This document shows, one piece after another, positions 1 to 8,918 of a stretch of DNA of 64,000 bases; position 1 is the stretch's first letter, and each line of letters starts with the position of its first letter. This DNA is from Hyphomicrobiales bacterium (GTDB taxonomy: Bacteria; Pseudomonadota; Alphaproteobacteria; Rhizobiales; Aestuariivirgaceae): NCBI GenBank assembly GCA_025363755.1, contig JANYLQ010000016.1, positions 1 to 64,000 on the forward strand, read 5' to 3'. The notes beneath the pieces are model-generated. The model searched no databases. It saw only the letters and a list, made by a program, of their open reading frames with translations, and was not told where the DNA came from. Position numbers and translations under genes: made by a program.

Positions 1-2
1 CT

Positions 3-830
3 GGCCTTGATGTGATGATCAAGCCGGGTGGCCCCGACATTGCACCAGAGCAAGTGATCGCCGGTGGTGGCGCTGACGTGATTGTCGATTGGTTGCCGGC
101 AGCTCTCGCTTCACGCGAGAAGGGCAACAAGCTGGTGAACATTGCGCAACCGTTCAAACATTCGGGCCTCATGCTTACCTGTCGCAAGGACACGGGCATC
201 AAAACGCCAGCCGATCTAAAAGGAAAAACCTTGGGCGTGTGGTTTTATGGCAACGAATATCCATTCTTGTCATGGATGTCGAAGCTTGGCCTGAAAACGG
301 ATTCAGACATTAAGGTGCTGAAGCAGGGCTTCAACGTAGACCCATTGCTGCAAAAGCAAGCCGATTGCATTTCCACCATGACCTATAATGAATACCACCA
401 AGTGCTGGAAGCTGGAGTGAAAGCTGAAGATCTTGTTGTGTTCAAATATGAAGATCAAGGCGTGGCAACACTTGAAGACGGTCTTTATGTTTCAGAAGAC
501 AAGTTGAAGGATCCGAAGTTCGTTGAAACCATGGCGAAGTTTGTCAAAGCCTCGATGATGGGTTGGGCTGATATGGCCAAAGACCCTGCGGGCGCTGTGA
601 AAACCGTGCTTGAAAATGATGCTTCCGGTTCGCAAACTGAAGCTCATCAAACTACGATGGTTGAAGAAGTAAACAAGCTGGTTGATGGTTCGGATGGCAC
701 GCTTGATACAGCCGCCGCTGACCGCACCGTGGCCACGCTGCTTTCTGGTGGCTCTGATCCCGTCATCACTAAGAAGCCTGAAGGCGCATGGACTGATGTG
801 GTGACAAAGGCTGCTGCCGCGTTGAAGTAA
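3..830 (+). CDS. ABC transporter substrate-binding protein, NMT1/SsuA-like (5' end outside window)
   Basis: Open frame continues to the window edge; motif KTPADLKGKTLGVW and periplasmic binding protein-like sequence; stop at 830. Confidence 0.85.
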   Translation, partial: GLDVMIKPGGPDIAPEQVIAGGGADVIVDWLPAALASREKGNKLVNIAQPFKHSGLMLTCRKDTGIKTPADLKGKTLGVWFYGNEYPFLSWMSKLGLKTDSDIKVLKQGFNVDPLLQKQADCISTMTYNEYHQVLEAGVKAEDLVVFKYEDQGVATLEDGLYVSEDKLKDPKFVETMAKFVKASMMGWADMAKDPAGAVKTVLENDASGSQTEAHQTTMVEEVNKLVDGSDGTLDTAAADRTVATLLSGGSDPVITKKPEGAWTDVVTKAAAALK

Positions 831-840
831 CCGAGAATGC

Positions 841-868
841 AAGGGGCGGCTTGGGTCGCCCCTTTTTT
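841..868 (+). terminator. Rho-independent terminator
   Basis: GGGGCG...CGCCCC stem followed by TTTTTT directly after the stop codon at 830. Confidence 0.75.
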
Positions 869-890
869 AATCAGCATACGGAGCAATATC

Positions 891-2339
891 ATGACCACAA
901 TTCTCATTCGCGGCGGCACTGTTGTTAATCACGATCTTTCAGAACGCGCCGATGTTCTGATTCAAGATGGAAAGATTGTGGCTATTGGTGACAAGCTGAT
1001 GGGGGATACGATTATTGATGCGGGTGGCTGTTTTGTGATGCCGGGCGGCATTGATCCGCACACGCATTTGGAAATGCCATTTATGGGCACGGTAACGGCG
1101 GATGATTTTGAATCGGGCACACAAGCGGCCCTCTCCGGCGGCACTACCATGGTGGTTGATTTCTGTTTGCCAGCGCCGGGCGAATCCATGCTCAAAGCTT
1201 ATCAAGCATGGCGTCATAAGGGTGAAAAAGCAGCTTCGGATTATTCGCTGCACATGGCAGTGACCCAATGGTCACCGATGATCCATGATGAAATGGAAAC
1301 GGTGGTGAAGACATACGGCATCAACACCTTCAAACATTTCATGGCCTATAAGGGCGCATTGATGGTGAATGATGATGAGCTATATAATTCATTTAAACGC
1401 TGCGCTGAACTTGGCGCACTGCCATTGGTGCACGCTGAGAATGGCGATGTGGTGGCAAGGCTGCAAGCCGATCTGCTGGCGCGTGGTGTGACTGGCCCTG
1501 AAGGCCATTCTTATTCGCGTCCGCCGGAAGTTGAAGGCGAGGCCGCCAACCGCGCCATTATGATCGCTGATATGGCGGGTTGCCCTTTATATATTGTGCA
1601 TGTGTCTTGCGAGCAAACCCATGATACCATCAGGCGCGCCAAGCAGGCGGGGCAGCGGGTTTATGGTGAGCCGCTGGTGCAATATCTGGTTTTGGATGAT
1701 TCCGAATATCAAAACAAGGATTGGAACCATGCCGCCACGCGCGTGATGAGCCCGCCGTTTCGCAATAAGAAACATCAGGATTCGCTGTGGGCTGGTTTGC
1801 AATCGGGCACACTTTCAGTGGTGGCCACTGATCATTGCGCGTTCACGCTTAAACAGAAGCAGATGGGCCTTAAAAACTTTACGCAGATTCCAAATGGTAC
1901 GGGAGGGTTGGAAGACCGCTTACCCGTATTGTGGAATGCGGGTGTGAATACAGGTCGATTGACGAAGGAGGAATTTGTTGCCGCAACATCGACAAACATC
2001 GCACGCATTTTAAACATGTATCCCAAGAAGGGTGCCGTGCGCGTGGGCAGCGATGCTGATATCGTGATCTGGGATCCAAAAGCCACCAAGACGATCAGCG
2101 CTAAAAAGCAAATCAGCCGAGTCGAATATAATGTGTTTGAAGGCTATGTGTGTAACGGTGCTCCAAAGACCGTGATCTCGCGCGGCAAGATCGCCTGGGA
2201 CCAAGGCGACATGCGCGCCAAGGCAGGCGACGGCGACTTCATCCAGCGGAAACCCAACGCCCCCGTGCATCAAGCCAATGCGATTTGGAAGGGTGTTACG
2301 CAGCCGCAGGGGGTGAAGCGAATTGAGGTGACGCCTTGA
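891..2339 (+). CDS. hydA: Dihydropyrimidinase / D-hydantoinase
   Basis: Cyclic amidohydrolase signature GGIDPHTHLEMPF, metal-ligand motifs and conserved C-terminus; ATG at 891 rather than the ORF-track start at 837. Confidence 0.93.
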   Translation: MTTILIRGGTVVNHDLSERADVLIQDGKIVAIGDKLMGDTIIDAGGCFVMPGGIDPHTHLEMPFMGTVTADDFESGTQAALSGGTTMVVDFCLPAPGESMLKAYQAWRHKGEKAASDYSLHMAVTQWSPMIHDEMETVVKTYGINTFKHFMAYKGALMVNDDELYNSFKRCAELGALPLVHAENGDVVARLQADLLARGVTGPEGHSYSRPPEVEGEAANRAIMIADMAGCPLYIVHVSCEQTHDTIRRAKQAGQRVYGEPLVQYLVLDDSEYQNKDWNHAATRVMSPPFRNKKHQDSLWAGLQSGTLSVVATDHCAFTLKQKQMGLKNFTQIPNGTGGLEDRLPVLWNAGVNTGRLTKEEFVAATSTNIARILNMYPKKGAVRVGSDADIVIWDPKATKTISAKKQISRVEYNVFEGYVCNGAPKTVISRGKIAWDQGDMRAKAGDGDFIQRKPNAPVHQANAIWKGVTQPQGVKRIEVTP

Positions 2340-3190
2340 AAAATAACTCTTCGTCTTTTCCGTCAGATGATTGGAGCACGTATCAGAGAAAAAGGCTCAT
2401 TTTATCCAATGATACAGAGCCGATTATTGTTAGACCCGGAGAAGCAACAATTTGCACTTGGACATTTCTCAAAGTACTCCACCTTTGCCTCGCAACTCCA
2501 ATAGTTATGATTAGACATGCGACATTTGCAGACAACGCACATTTTACTGCGAAGCAACTACTCGATGGCATTTCGTTAGCTGCAGACTCTTCTGCTCCGC
2601 TAGATCCCTTTTCTCCGCCGAAAGAGGGTGCGGGGCCATTCTTGAAAGAAGTTCGTTCTGTCAGCGCCGAAGTCAACGAAATGGTTTTCGTGAAGATAGT
2701 CGACAATTTCACAACATATTTGTCTGAACTTCTTAGAGACGTCTTGAGGATCAAACCCGAGTTGTTAAAGTCTAGTGAGACAATCTCATATGAGTTTGCC
2801 TTGTCGTTTCATACCATCGAAGAGTTGAGGGAAACTATTGTTGACAGAAAAGTCAACGATTTAACTTATCTAGGATTTCCAAAGTTATTGTCTTGGATGT
2901 CCTCAAAGCTGGGTCTAGCGGAGCTTCAAAATTGCCCGTCAGCGAGCACTGTTTCCCATGCAATCGAATTGAGAAATTGCATAGTACATAACAGAGGAAA
3001 AGCGAGCCCTAAACTCATTCAATCGTTTGGATCGCAAATAACGCAAGCAATTGGATCACAAATAGAAATATCAATTGATGATTTATACTTGGCGGGTGTT
3101 TCAACGTGGGCAATCGTCGAAAAAATGGATGTGTTGGTTGGTGAGAAATTTGGATTGAAATTTGAGCAGAACACCGAAACATCTAATTAA
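2336..3190 (+). CDS. HEPN-like protein, putative RNase
   Basis: AT-rich ORF with TTG start overlapping the previous stop; contains AIELRNCIVHNRG, matching the Rx4-6H motif of HEPN RNases. Confidence 0.6.
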   Translation: MKNNSSSFPSDDWSTYQRKRLILSNDTEPIIVRPGEATICTWTFLKVLHLCLATPIVMIRHATFADNAHFTAKQLLDGISLAADSSAPLDPFSPPKEGAGPFLKEVRSVSAEVNEMVFVKIVDNFTTYLSELLRDVLRIKPELLKSSETISYEFALSFHTIEELRETIVDRKVNDLTYLGFPKLLSWMSSKLGLAELQNCPSASTVSHAIELRNCIVHNRGKASPKLIQSFGSQITQAIGSQIEISIDDLYLAGVSTWAIVEKMDVLVGEKFGLKFEQNTETSN

Positions 3191-3271
3191 TACTCAAGAG
3201 CAGACAAATTCGTTATTCATAAAAAGCGGTATTACGGTGACAGCGCATTCAACCACATAACTTTCATCTCT

Positions 3272-3359
3272 CCGTCACCCCGTCGAAGGACGGGGTTGGG
3301 CTTTTTTCCCGTTGCGTTGTAGAGAGTAAGCCCGATCCCGTCCTTCGACGGGATGACAG
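3272..3359. repeat. Dispersed palindromic repeat, family A (two hairpins forming a larger dyad)
   Basis: GTCACCCCGTCGAAGGACGGGGTTGGGC ... AAGCCCGATCCCGTCCTTCGACGGGATGAC; related to units at 20458, 20582, 32046 and 38309. Confidence 0.85.
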
Positions 3360-3409
3360 TGTGCGGTAGAGGGTGATCTCATTTTTTGGACATGTAGAAG
3401 GAGGAAGAA

Positions 3410-3748
3410 TTGAAACATAATAGTAAAAACTTATTGGCAGCTGTATTCTGCCTTGTTGCTAGCTTCAGTGTCCTGTCAGAGGCAGCGAACGCAAAAGAAA
3501 AGCCGGTTGCCTTTAAAAAGGGAAGTTGTGCCGACCGGTTGTTTCAGGTCAAAAAATCCCGGGGACATTGGTATGCCTATGCGCAAAGCGCAGCTGATGC
3601 GAAACGAAATTTTTCATGCACTTCCTCTGGTCAGCAATCCAGCAAAGCACAAGCCATCAACGTTGCTGTGCGTGACTGTAATCGCCAAGTTGCCATTCTG
3701 CCAACTTGGGGCAAAATTGGATCTTGCAAGGTTAGATTTGTGAAATAA
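3410..3748 (+). CDS. Secreted hypothetical protein
   Basis: N-terminal signal peptide (LLAAVFCLVASFSVLSEAANA), SD AGGAGG upstream, several Cys residues; TTG start. Confidence 0.6.
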   Translation: MKHNSKNLLAAVFCLVASFSVLSEAANAKEKPVAFKKGSCADRLFQVKKSRGHWYAYAQSAADAKRNFSCTSSGQQSSKAQAINVAVRDCNRQVAILPTWGKIGSCKVRFVK

Positions 3749-3860
3749 ACGCGCGTGTTTATGGCGCCAAAATTGTTGGCATTTCCGGTGACTGTGTCGC
3801 TGTCATCACGATAGTGGATTGGGAGATGTGAGTGCCTCCCTCCGGCACTCACACCACATT

Positions 3861-5066
3861 TCAATTTCCGGTGATTAACACAGCCTTGCCCGCATCCGTC
3901 ACAATCTTCACTGTGCCGCCTGTCATGTCGGCGTGATAGGCGTCGGCACTTGGCTTTCCCGTATTCATGAAGCTGATGATATCGCCAGCCACTTGTTGTG
4001 GCGCATCCCACTGCACATTGTGGCCGATTTCATTTTCTTGAAAGCCCGATTTTGGCAAAAGCTTTGTGCCATATTGCTTCCACACAAAGGGGGCCTTGCT
4101 GGTGCGAAGCGCTGCCAACATTCCAGTCTGATCAGGTTGGAAATAGAAAATGGCATCCTGCCCACCCCATAACACCAATGTTGGTGTGGTGAGCTTGGCC
4201 AATGCCGCGGTGTTGTCAAATTCCAACAGTGCTGATGTTGCTCCAATCCACGTGCCCATTTTGGTCACAGCAGTATCAGGAACGATGGAGCCCACAAAGG
4301 CTTGATCGGCTACCGGATCAACATCCCAGTTTTTTAAAATCCAATCATCGGCCTTTGGGTCAGCATCGCGCGGGGTTGCGTTCCACACGGCTTCAGGGTT
4401 GGTGATACCTTTCGCGTCCAATGCCTTTTTCCATGCGCCCATAACAGGCTCTTTCAACACATATTCGCTTATAACTGGGTTGTCTTTGGAGCTATTGGTG
4501 GTGGCCAGCAGAATAATTTTTTCAATTCGTTCCGGGCGGTTTAAGGCCGTCACCTGCGCAACTATCGAGCCCATCGAATGGCCGGCAAGTGTGGTCTTGG
4601 CGATGCCCTTCTCATTCATGAACGATACAACATCAGCCGCAAAAAGCGCTGGTGCAAAGCAGGCCTTTGGCGAAGCCATGCAAGCTGCATTTGAGGGCAT
4701 GGAACTGCCACCATGGCCGCGTTGATCAAGCGCGAAAATATGAAGCGAAGGATCGGCAGCATGAAGGGCCGCCATGGCAGGGGCCCATGAACGCGCCGTG
4801 TCAGTCAGGCCGTGCAACAGAATGAGCGGTTTGCCATCAGCTGGGCCAACTTCCACATAAGCCATGTGAATGCCGGTATGGAGATCAACAAAACACTTGG
4901 TGCCATCAACCGTGGTGCAGCCTTCGGACTTCGCACTTACAGGTTGATCTGCTGGTTTTGCGGCCACGGGTAAGTCTGGGACATCTGCCGCCATTGCTGC
5001 CGGAGCAAAAGCTAAAATGCCAAATGCAAGCAATGTGGCGCTTGCCAGTTTTGTTGCAGTGTTCAT
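3861..5066 (-). CDS. Secreted alpha/beta hydrolase
   Basis: GHSMGS nucleophile elbow, LLHGLTDTARSW, signal peptide after MNTATKLASATLLAFG; internal ATG at 5066 preferred over 5174. Confidence 0.88.
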   Translation of the reverse strand: MNTATKLASATLLAFGILAFAPAAMAADVPDLPVAAKPADQPVSAKSEGCTTVDGTKCFVDLHTGIHMAYVEVGPADGKPLILLHGLTDTARSWAPAMAALHAADPSLHIFALDQRGHGGSSMPSNAACMASPKACFAPALFAADVVSFMNEKGIAKTTLAGHSMGSIVAQVTALNRPERIEKIILLATTNSSKDNPVISEYVLKEPVMGAWKKALDAKGITNPEAVWNATPRDADPKADDWILKNWDVDPVADQAFVGSIVPDTAVTKMGTWIGATSALLEFDNTAALAKLTTPTLVLWGGQDAIFYFQPDQTGMLAALRTSKAPFVWKQYGTKLLPKSGFQENEIGHNVQWDAPQQVAGDIISFMNTGKPSADAYHADMTGGTVKIVTDAGKAVLITGN

Positions 5067-5138
5067 AAAAATCTCCGCCTTTAAGTTTTGTTTTGCCAAG
5101 TGTAGGCTGAAGACAGCAAAATCGCAAAGGGATAGACA

Positions 5139-5438
5139 ATGATCCGCCACACAGCTGTCTTTAGATTGAAACATGAAGCTGGCTCTGCCGCGGAAGCCAA
5201 TTTTTTGGCCGCGCTCGCCAAACTCAAATCAATCAAGGGTGTGGAAAAATTTGAAGTGCTGCGGCAGGTGAGCCCAAAATCAGAATTTAAGTTTGGTGTG
5301 TCGATGGAGTTCGCTGATCAAGCTGCCTATGATCGCTATAATCTTCATCCCGATCACGTGGCCTTTGTGCAGGGTCGCTGGATTCCGGAAGTGGTGGCGT
5401 TTACTGAGATTGATTATGTGGCGCTGGATCTAGTTTAA
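5139..5438 (+). CDS. Dabb (stress-responsive alpha/beta barrel) family protein
   Basis: MIRHTAVFRLKHE... and YNLHPDHVAFV motif typical of Dabb domains. Confidence 0.8.
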   Translation: MIRHTAVFRLKHEAGSAAEANFLAALAKLKSIKGVEKFEVLRQVSPKSEFKFGVSMEFADQAAYDRYNLHPDHVAFVQGRWIPEVVAFTEIDYVALDLV

Positions 5439-5505
5439 CGGTTCACACTTGCGCAAATGCATTAGCTGGTGTTCTATATGAGCTCACTGATTGGAGCATA
5501 CGCAC

Positions 5506-6567
5506 ATGGAATATCGTCAACTCGGCAGGTCTGGTCTAAAAGTTTCGCTGCACACATTGGGCACCATGAATTTTTCCGGCGAAGGTTTTTTCGGCATGGC
5601 GGGAAGTCTCTCGGTCGCTGAATCAAAAAAGCTTGTTGATATGGCGGTTGATCATGGTGTGAATTTGCTCGACACGTCGAATGCTTACACCACCGGAAAA
5701 TCGGAGGAGGCGCTTGGTGCTATTCTCAAAGGCCGCTCTGATCAATTGATGGTGGGCACCAAAGTGCGCTTTGCGATGGGCAAAGGCCCGAACGAACAAG
5801 GTCTTTCACGCTTTCACATCATCCATGAAGCCGAAGCCAGCTTGAAGCGGTTGGGCCGCGATCACCTTGATCTTTATTTCCTGCATGAATGGGACGGCAT
5901 GACACCGGTTGCTGAAATCATGGAGGCGCTGGATACGCTCGTGAAGCAGGGCAAGGTGCGTTATGTGGGCTGCTCGAACTTCTCGGGCTGGCACATCATG
6001 AAATGCATGATGGCGGCAGACCGACATAATTTCCAAAAGTTTGTGGTGCAGCAAATTCATTACACCATTGAAGCGCGCGAAGCCGAATATGAATTGATGC
6101 CGATTGCGGTTGACCAAGGTGTGGGCATTCAAATTTGGAGTCCGATTGCTGGTGGGTTGCTGTCTGGCAAATTTACGCGCACGCAGAAACCCGATATTTC
6201 GCGCCATCTTTCGGGTTGGTCGGAACCACCGATCCGCGATGAAGAGCGGCTTTATAAAATTATCGATACGCTGATTGACGTTGGCAAAGGCCATGGCGTT
6301 TCAGCGGCGCAAGTAACGTTAGCTTGGGCAGCCACGCGTCCCGGCGTTGCATCGATCATCGTGGGTGCGCGCAATGAAGTGCAGCTGAAAGACAATCTTG
6401 CCGCTGCATCGTTGAAATTGACAGCTGATGATCTGAAGAAGCTGGAAGATGTAAGTGCGCTTCCACTGATTTATCCTTATTGGCACCAGTTTAATTCAGC
6501 ATCAGAACGTTTGGGCGCATCAGACCTCACACTCTACGCGCCGCATATTGCCAAGCGCGGATCGTGA
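5506..6567 (+). CDS. Aldo/keto reductase
   Basis: MEYRQLGRSGLKVS, DTSNAYTTGKSEE, YVGCSNFSGW motifs. Confidence 0.93.
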   Translation: MEYRQLGRSGLKVSLHTLGTMNFSGEGFFGMAGSLSVAESKKLVDMAVDHGVNLLDTSNAYTTGKSEEALGAILKGRSDQLMVGTKVRFAMGKGPNEQGLSRFHIIHEAEASLKRLGRDHLDLYFLHEWDGMTPVAEIMEALDTLVKQGKVRYVGCSNFSGWHIMKCMMAADRHNFQKFVVQQIHYTIEAREAEYELMPIAVDQGVGIQIWSPIAGGLLSGKFTRTQKPDISRHLSGWSEPPIRDEERLYKIIDTLIDVGKGHGVSAAQVTLAWAATRPGVASIIVGARNEVQLKDNLAAASLKLTADDLKKLEDVSALPLIYPYWHQFNSASERLGASDLTLYAPHIAKRGS

Positions 6568-6573
6568 TTTTGA

Positions 6574-7200
6574 TTATTGCTTCTTAAGTTTCAAGGTTGA
6601 CCAAAAACGTTCGATGATCGGTTCCTCGGCTGCTCCCATGTCATGATTGATCCTGGTCATCGCGATAATGCCGCCGTCTCCTGAATCGGTGGCGAGTACT
6701 TGCAAATCAACATCGTCGTTCTTGTGCTTGAGGTTGGCACGCAGCCCCTTCATCACCGTGCCATCAGCAAGGGTTCGTGAAAAATCGGATTTGTTCATGG
6801 TGTAACCCGTAGCCAGATCATCGGCAGATAGCTGCTTTAGCATCAACTCAGTCAAACTTGCTGGATTGAGGGTATCATATTGCTGGATGATGATAAGCGT
6901 GCCTAATGCTGATGCTGTGAGATATTGGTGGATGTCTCTTTCAATATCGGTGGTGGCCACTGAAAGATCACTGCGATGTTCAAATGAAACAACATCCTTT
7001 GTGAAAGTGCTGAACTCTTTGCGTTTCAAGCCAATGGTGATGTCTGTGCCTTCTTTGGTTTTAGCCACCACTGAACCGTCAAGGCCAATCTCATAGTCTT
7101 TGCCCTCCACACTCAGCACATAATTTTTACTATCTTCAGCAAGCATCGGATGTGATAAAAACATGAGAGATATGAAGAGAGCAATCAGCTTAGTTTTCAT
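6574..7200 (-). CDS. Secreted hypothetical protein
   Basis: Signal peptide MKTKLIALFISLMFLSHPMLA; no recognised family. Confidence 0.6.
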   Translation of the reverse strand: MKTKLIALFISLMFLSHPMLAEDSKNYVLSVEGKDYEIGLDGSVVAKTKEGTDITIGLKRKEFSTFTKDVVSFEHRSDLSVATTDIERDIHQYLTASALGTLIIIQQYDTLNPASLTELMLKQLSADDLATGYTMNKSDFSRTLADGTVMKGLRANLKHKNDDVDLQVLATDSGDGGIIAMTRINHDMGAAEEPIIERFWSTLKLKKQ

Positions 7201-7224
7201 CGCAGCCTCGAAATTTGAAAATAT

Positions 7225-8100
7225 CTAATTCCACCAACCCTTAGCCTTTTTCTCAGGTTGCCGCAGAACAGTTTCACCATCCTTCTTTGGTTCGATTTCC
7301 ATCAGCCAACGATGAACCGGACTCATGCGCTCGTAGAGTGCCTGTGTCAGGTGGTCAATCTGCACGAGTTGCTGAGGCAAATCACGGCGCGTGTAAGTTA
7401 GATGCAGCATACGGCGATAGGTGTTATCTTTTTTCATGGTGCCGGAGTGCCACATCGAAGAATTGCAAATGATGGCGGAACCTGCCGGAGCCTCGACCAA
7501 GACTTCACCAGGATATGGTGCACTCAAATCTTTGGGCACGCGTGCTTGGTCTTCCGCTGATAACGGCGCAGGCACCCAGTCGCCGATGTTCACATAAGGC
7601 ACGTTGATCGGTGCCCACCAATGGGATGTTGGCACAACGCGTGTTGGACCATTGTTGAATGTCATGTCATCAAACATAATCATGGTGTTGACCACCCACC
7701 AATCATCTTTAAAATTTTTTGGCACATCAACGTGCAAATCCTGATTGCCATATCCCTTCACAGGATCGCGCGCATTTGCGCCATGAAGTTTTATCTCGCC
7801 CAGTAAATAAGCCGAGGCAGCAAGTACTTCTGGAATTTCCAAACATTTGTCAAAAGCTGTGGTTTTGTTAAAAATATTCGACAGGCGACGTGCTCCTGGT
7901 TCAACGTGCACTTCATGGCCGCCGCGATCATTTTCCGCAGCGTGAATGCGCTCGAATTCAGAGCGCATGGTTTCAATATCGGTTTTGGACAAAACATTTT
8001 CGACGATGAAGAAGCCGTTCTCATCGAGTTCGGCTTTTTGTGCTAAGGTAATAGCATGAGAGCCAATGCCCAATTCATGTAGCGATTGTCTGGTATACAT
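7225..8100 (-). CDS. Phytanoyl-CoA dioxygenase (PhyH) family protein
   Basis: HVDVPKNF (HxD) and later His/Arg; GGGAGG SD precedes ATG at 8100. Confidence 0.85.
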   Translation of the reverse strand: MYTRQSLHELGIGSHAITLAQKAELDENGFFIVENVLSKTDIETMRSEFERIHAAENDRGGHEVHVEPGARRLSNIFNKTTAFDKCLEIPEVLAASAYLLGEIKLHGANARDPVKGYGNQDLHVDVPKNFKDDWWVVNTMIMFDDMTFNNGPTRVVPTSHWWAPINVPYVNIGDWVPAPLSAEDQARVPKDLSAPYPGEVLVEAPAGSAIICNSSMWHSGTMKKDNTYRRMLHLTYTRRDLPQQLVQIDHLTQALYERMSPVHRWLMEIEPKKDGETVLRQPEKKAKGWWN

Positions 8101-8229
8101 ACACACCTCCCACTATTGTTTCGCGCGAGATTGGGTCTGATTTTTTGATGAGTCAAGTTGGCGCTTTTTGATTTGCCAACTTTGTTTTATTGCTTCAAAA
8201 AATGAGTATATTGACGGCCTCTTAAAATG

Positions 8230-8258
8230 GTATATACTATTTCTAAATTTGTATATAC
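8230..8258. promoter_or_regulatory. Putative VapB operator pair (two GTATATAC palindromes)
   Basis: GTATATAC at 8230-8237 and 8251-8258, 21 bp apart, just upstream of the vapB ATG at 8270. Confidence 0.6.
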
Positions 8259-8269
8259 TGGAGCGCATC

Positions 8270-8503
8270 ATGACATTTTATGTTAAAGATCCTGCGACTG
8301 ATAAGGCGGTTCGAAAACTGGCCAAACTGAAGGGCACAACTTTGACTGAAGCTATCCGCAGTGCGGTTGAAGCGGAGTTAGAGCGGGAAAAAAATGAGAT
8401 TAATGAAAAAGCCATAGATGCGATTATCGCGCGCTTTGCTTCATGGCCAAATACTGGGCTGAAGGCGGATAAAGAATTTTTCGATAGTTTGAACGACGAA
8501 TGA
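8270..8503 (+). CDS. vapB: Type II antitoxin, VapB family
   Basis: Small ORF with MTFYVKDPATDKAVRKLAKLKGTTLTEAIRSAVEAELE; overlaps PIN toxin by 4 bp. Confidence 0.85.
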   Translation: MTFYVKDPATDKAVRKLAKLKGTTLTEAIRSAVEAELEREKNEINEKAIDAIIARFASWPNTGLKADKEFFDSLNDE

Positions 8504-8907
8504 GAGTGTTCGTTGATGCTTCGGCTGTCGTTGCAATTATTGCCAATGAGCCTGATCGCCAAGTGTTGCACGAAAAACTCAAGCGGTATAAACAGCGGCA
8601 CCTGTCGGGAATGGTTACCTATGAATCAGTTCTCGCTTTACAGAGACTAAGTGGCGCAAACTTTGATCAGATGCTGCAACTGGTTCAGGGATTTCAGCAT
8701 TCTTACGCGTTCATTCGCGAACCTGTTGTCATTACGCAGAAGGTCGCAGAAACGGCCATCGGCGCTTTTGATAGGTATGGAAAGGGTAGGCATCCCGCGA
8801 GGCTTAATATGGGAGACTGCTTTTCCTATGCCTGTGCGCGGGACATAAAAGCCAAGCTGCTGTTCAAAGGCAATGACTTCGGCCAAACTGATATTGAAAT
8901 TGCATGA
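8500..8907 (+). CDS. vapC: Type II toxin, VapC (PIN domain ribonuclease)
   Basis: MRVFVDASAVVAIIANEPD and GDCFSYACARDIKAKLLFKGNDF are PIN acidic motifs. Confidence 0.92.
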   Translation: MRVFVDASAVVAIIANEPDRQVLHEKLKRYKQRHLSGMVTYESVLALQRLSGANFDQMLQLVQGFQHSYAFIREPVVITQKVAETAIGAFDRYGKGRHPARLNMGDCFSYACARDIKAKLLFKGNDFGQTDIEIA

Positions 8908-8918
8908 AAGCATAAGCG

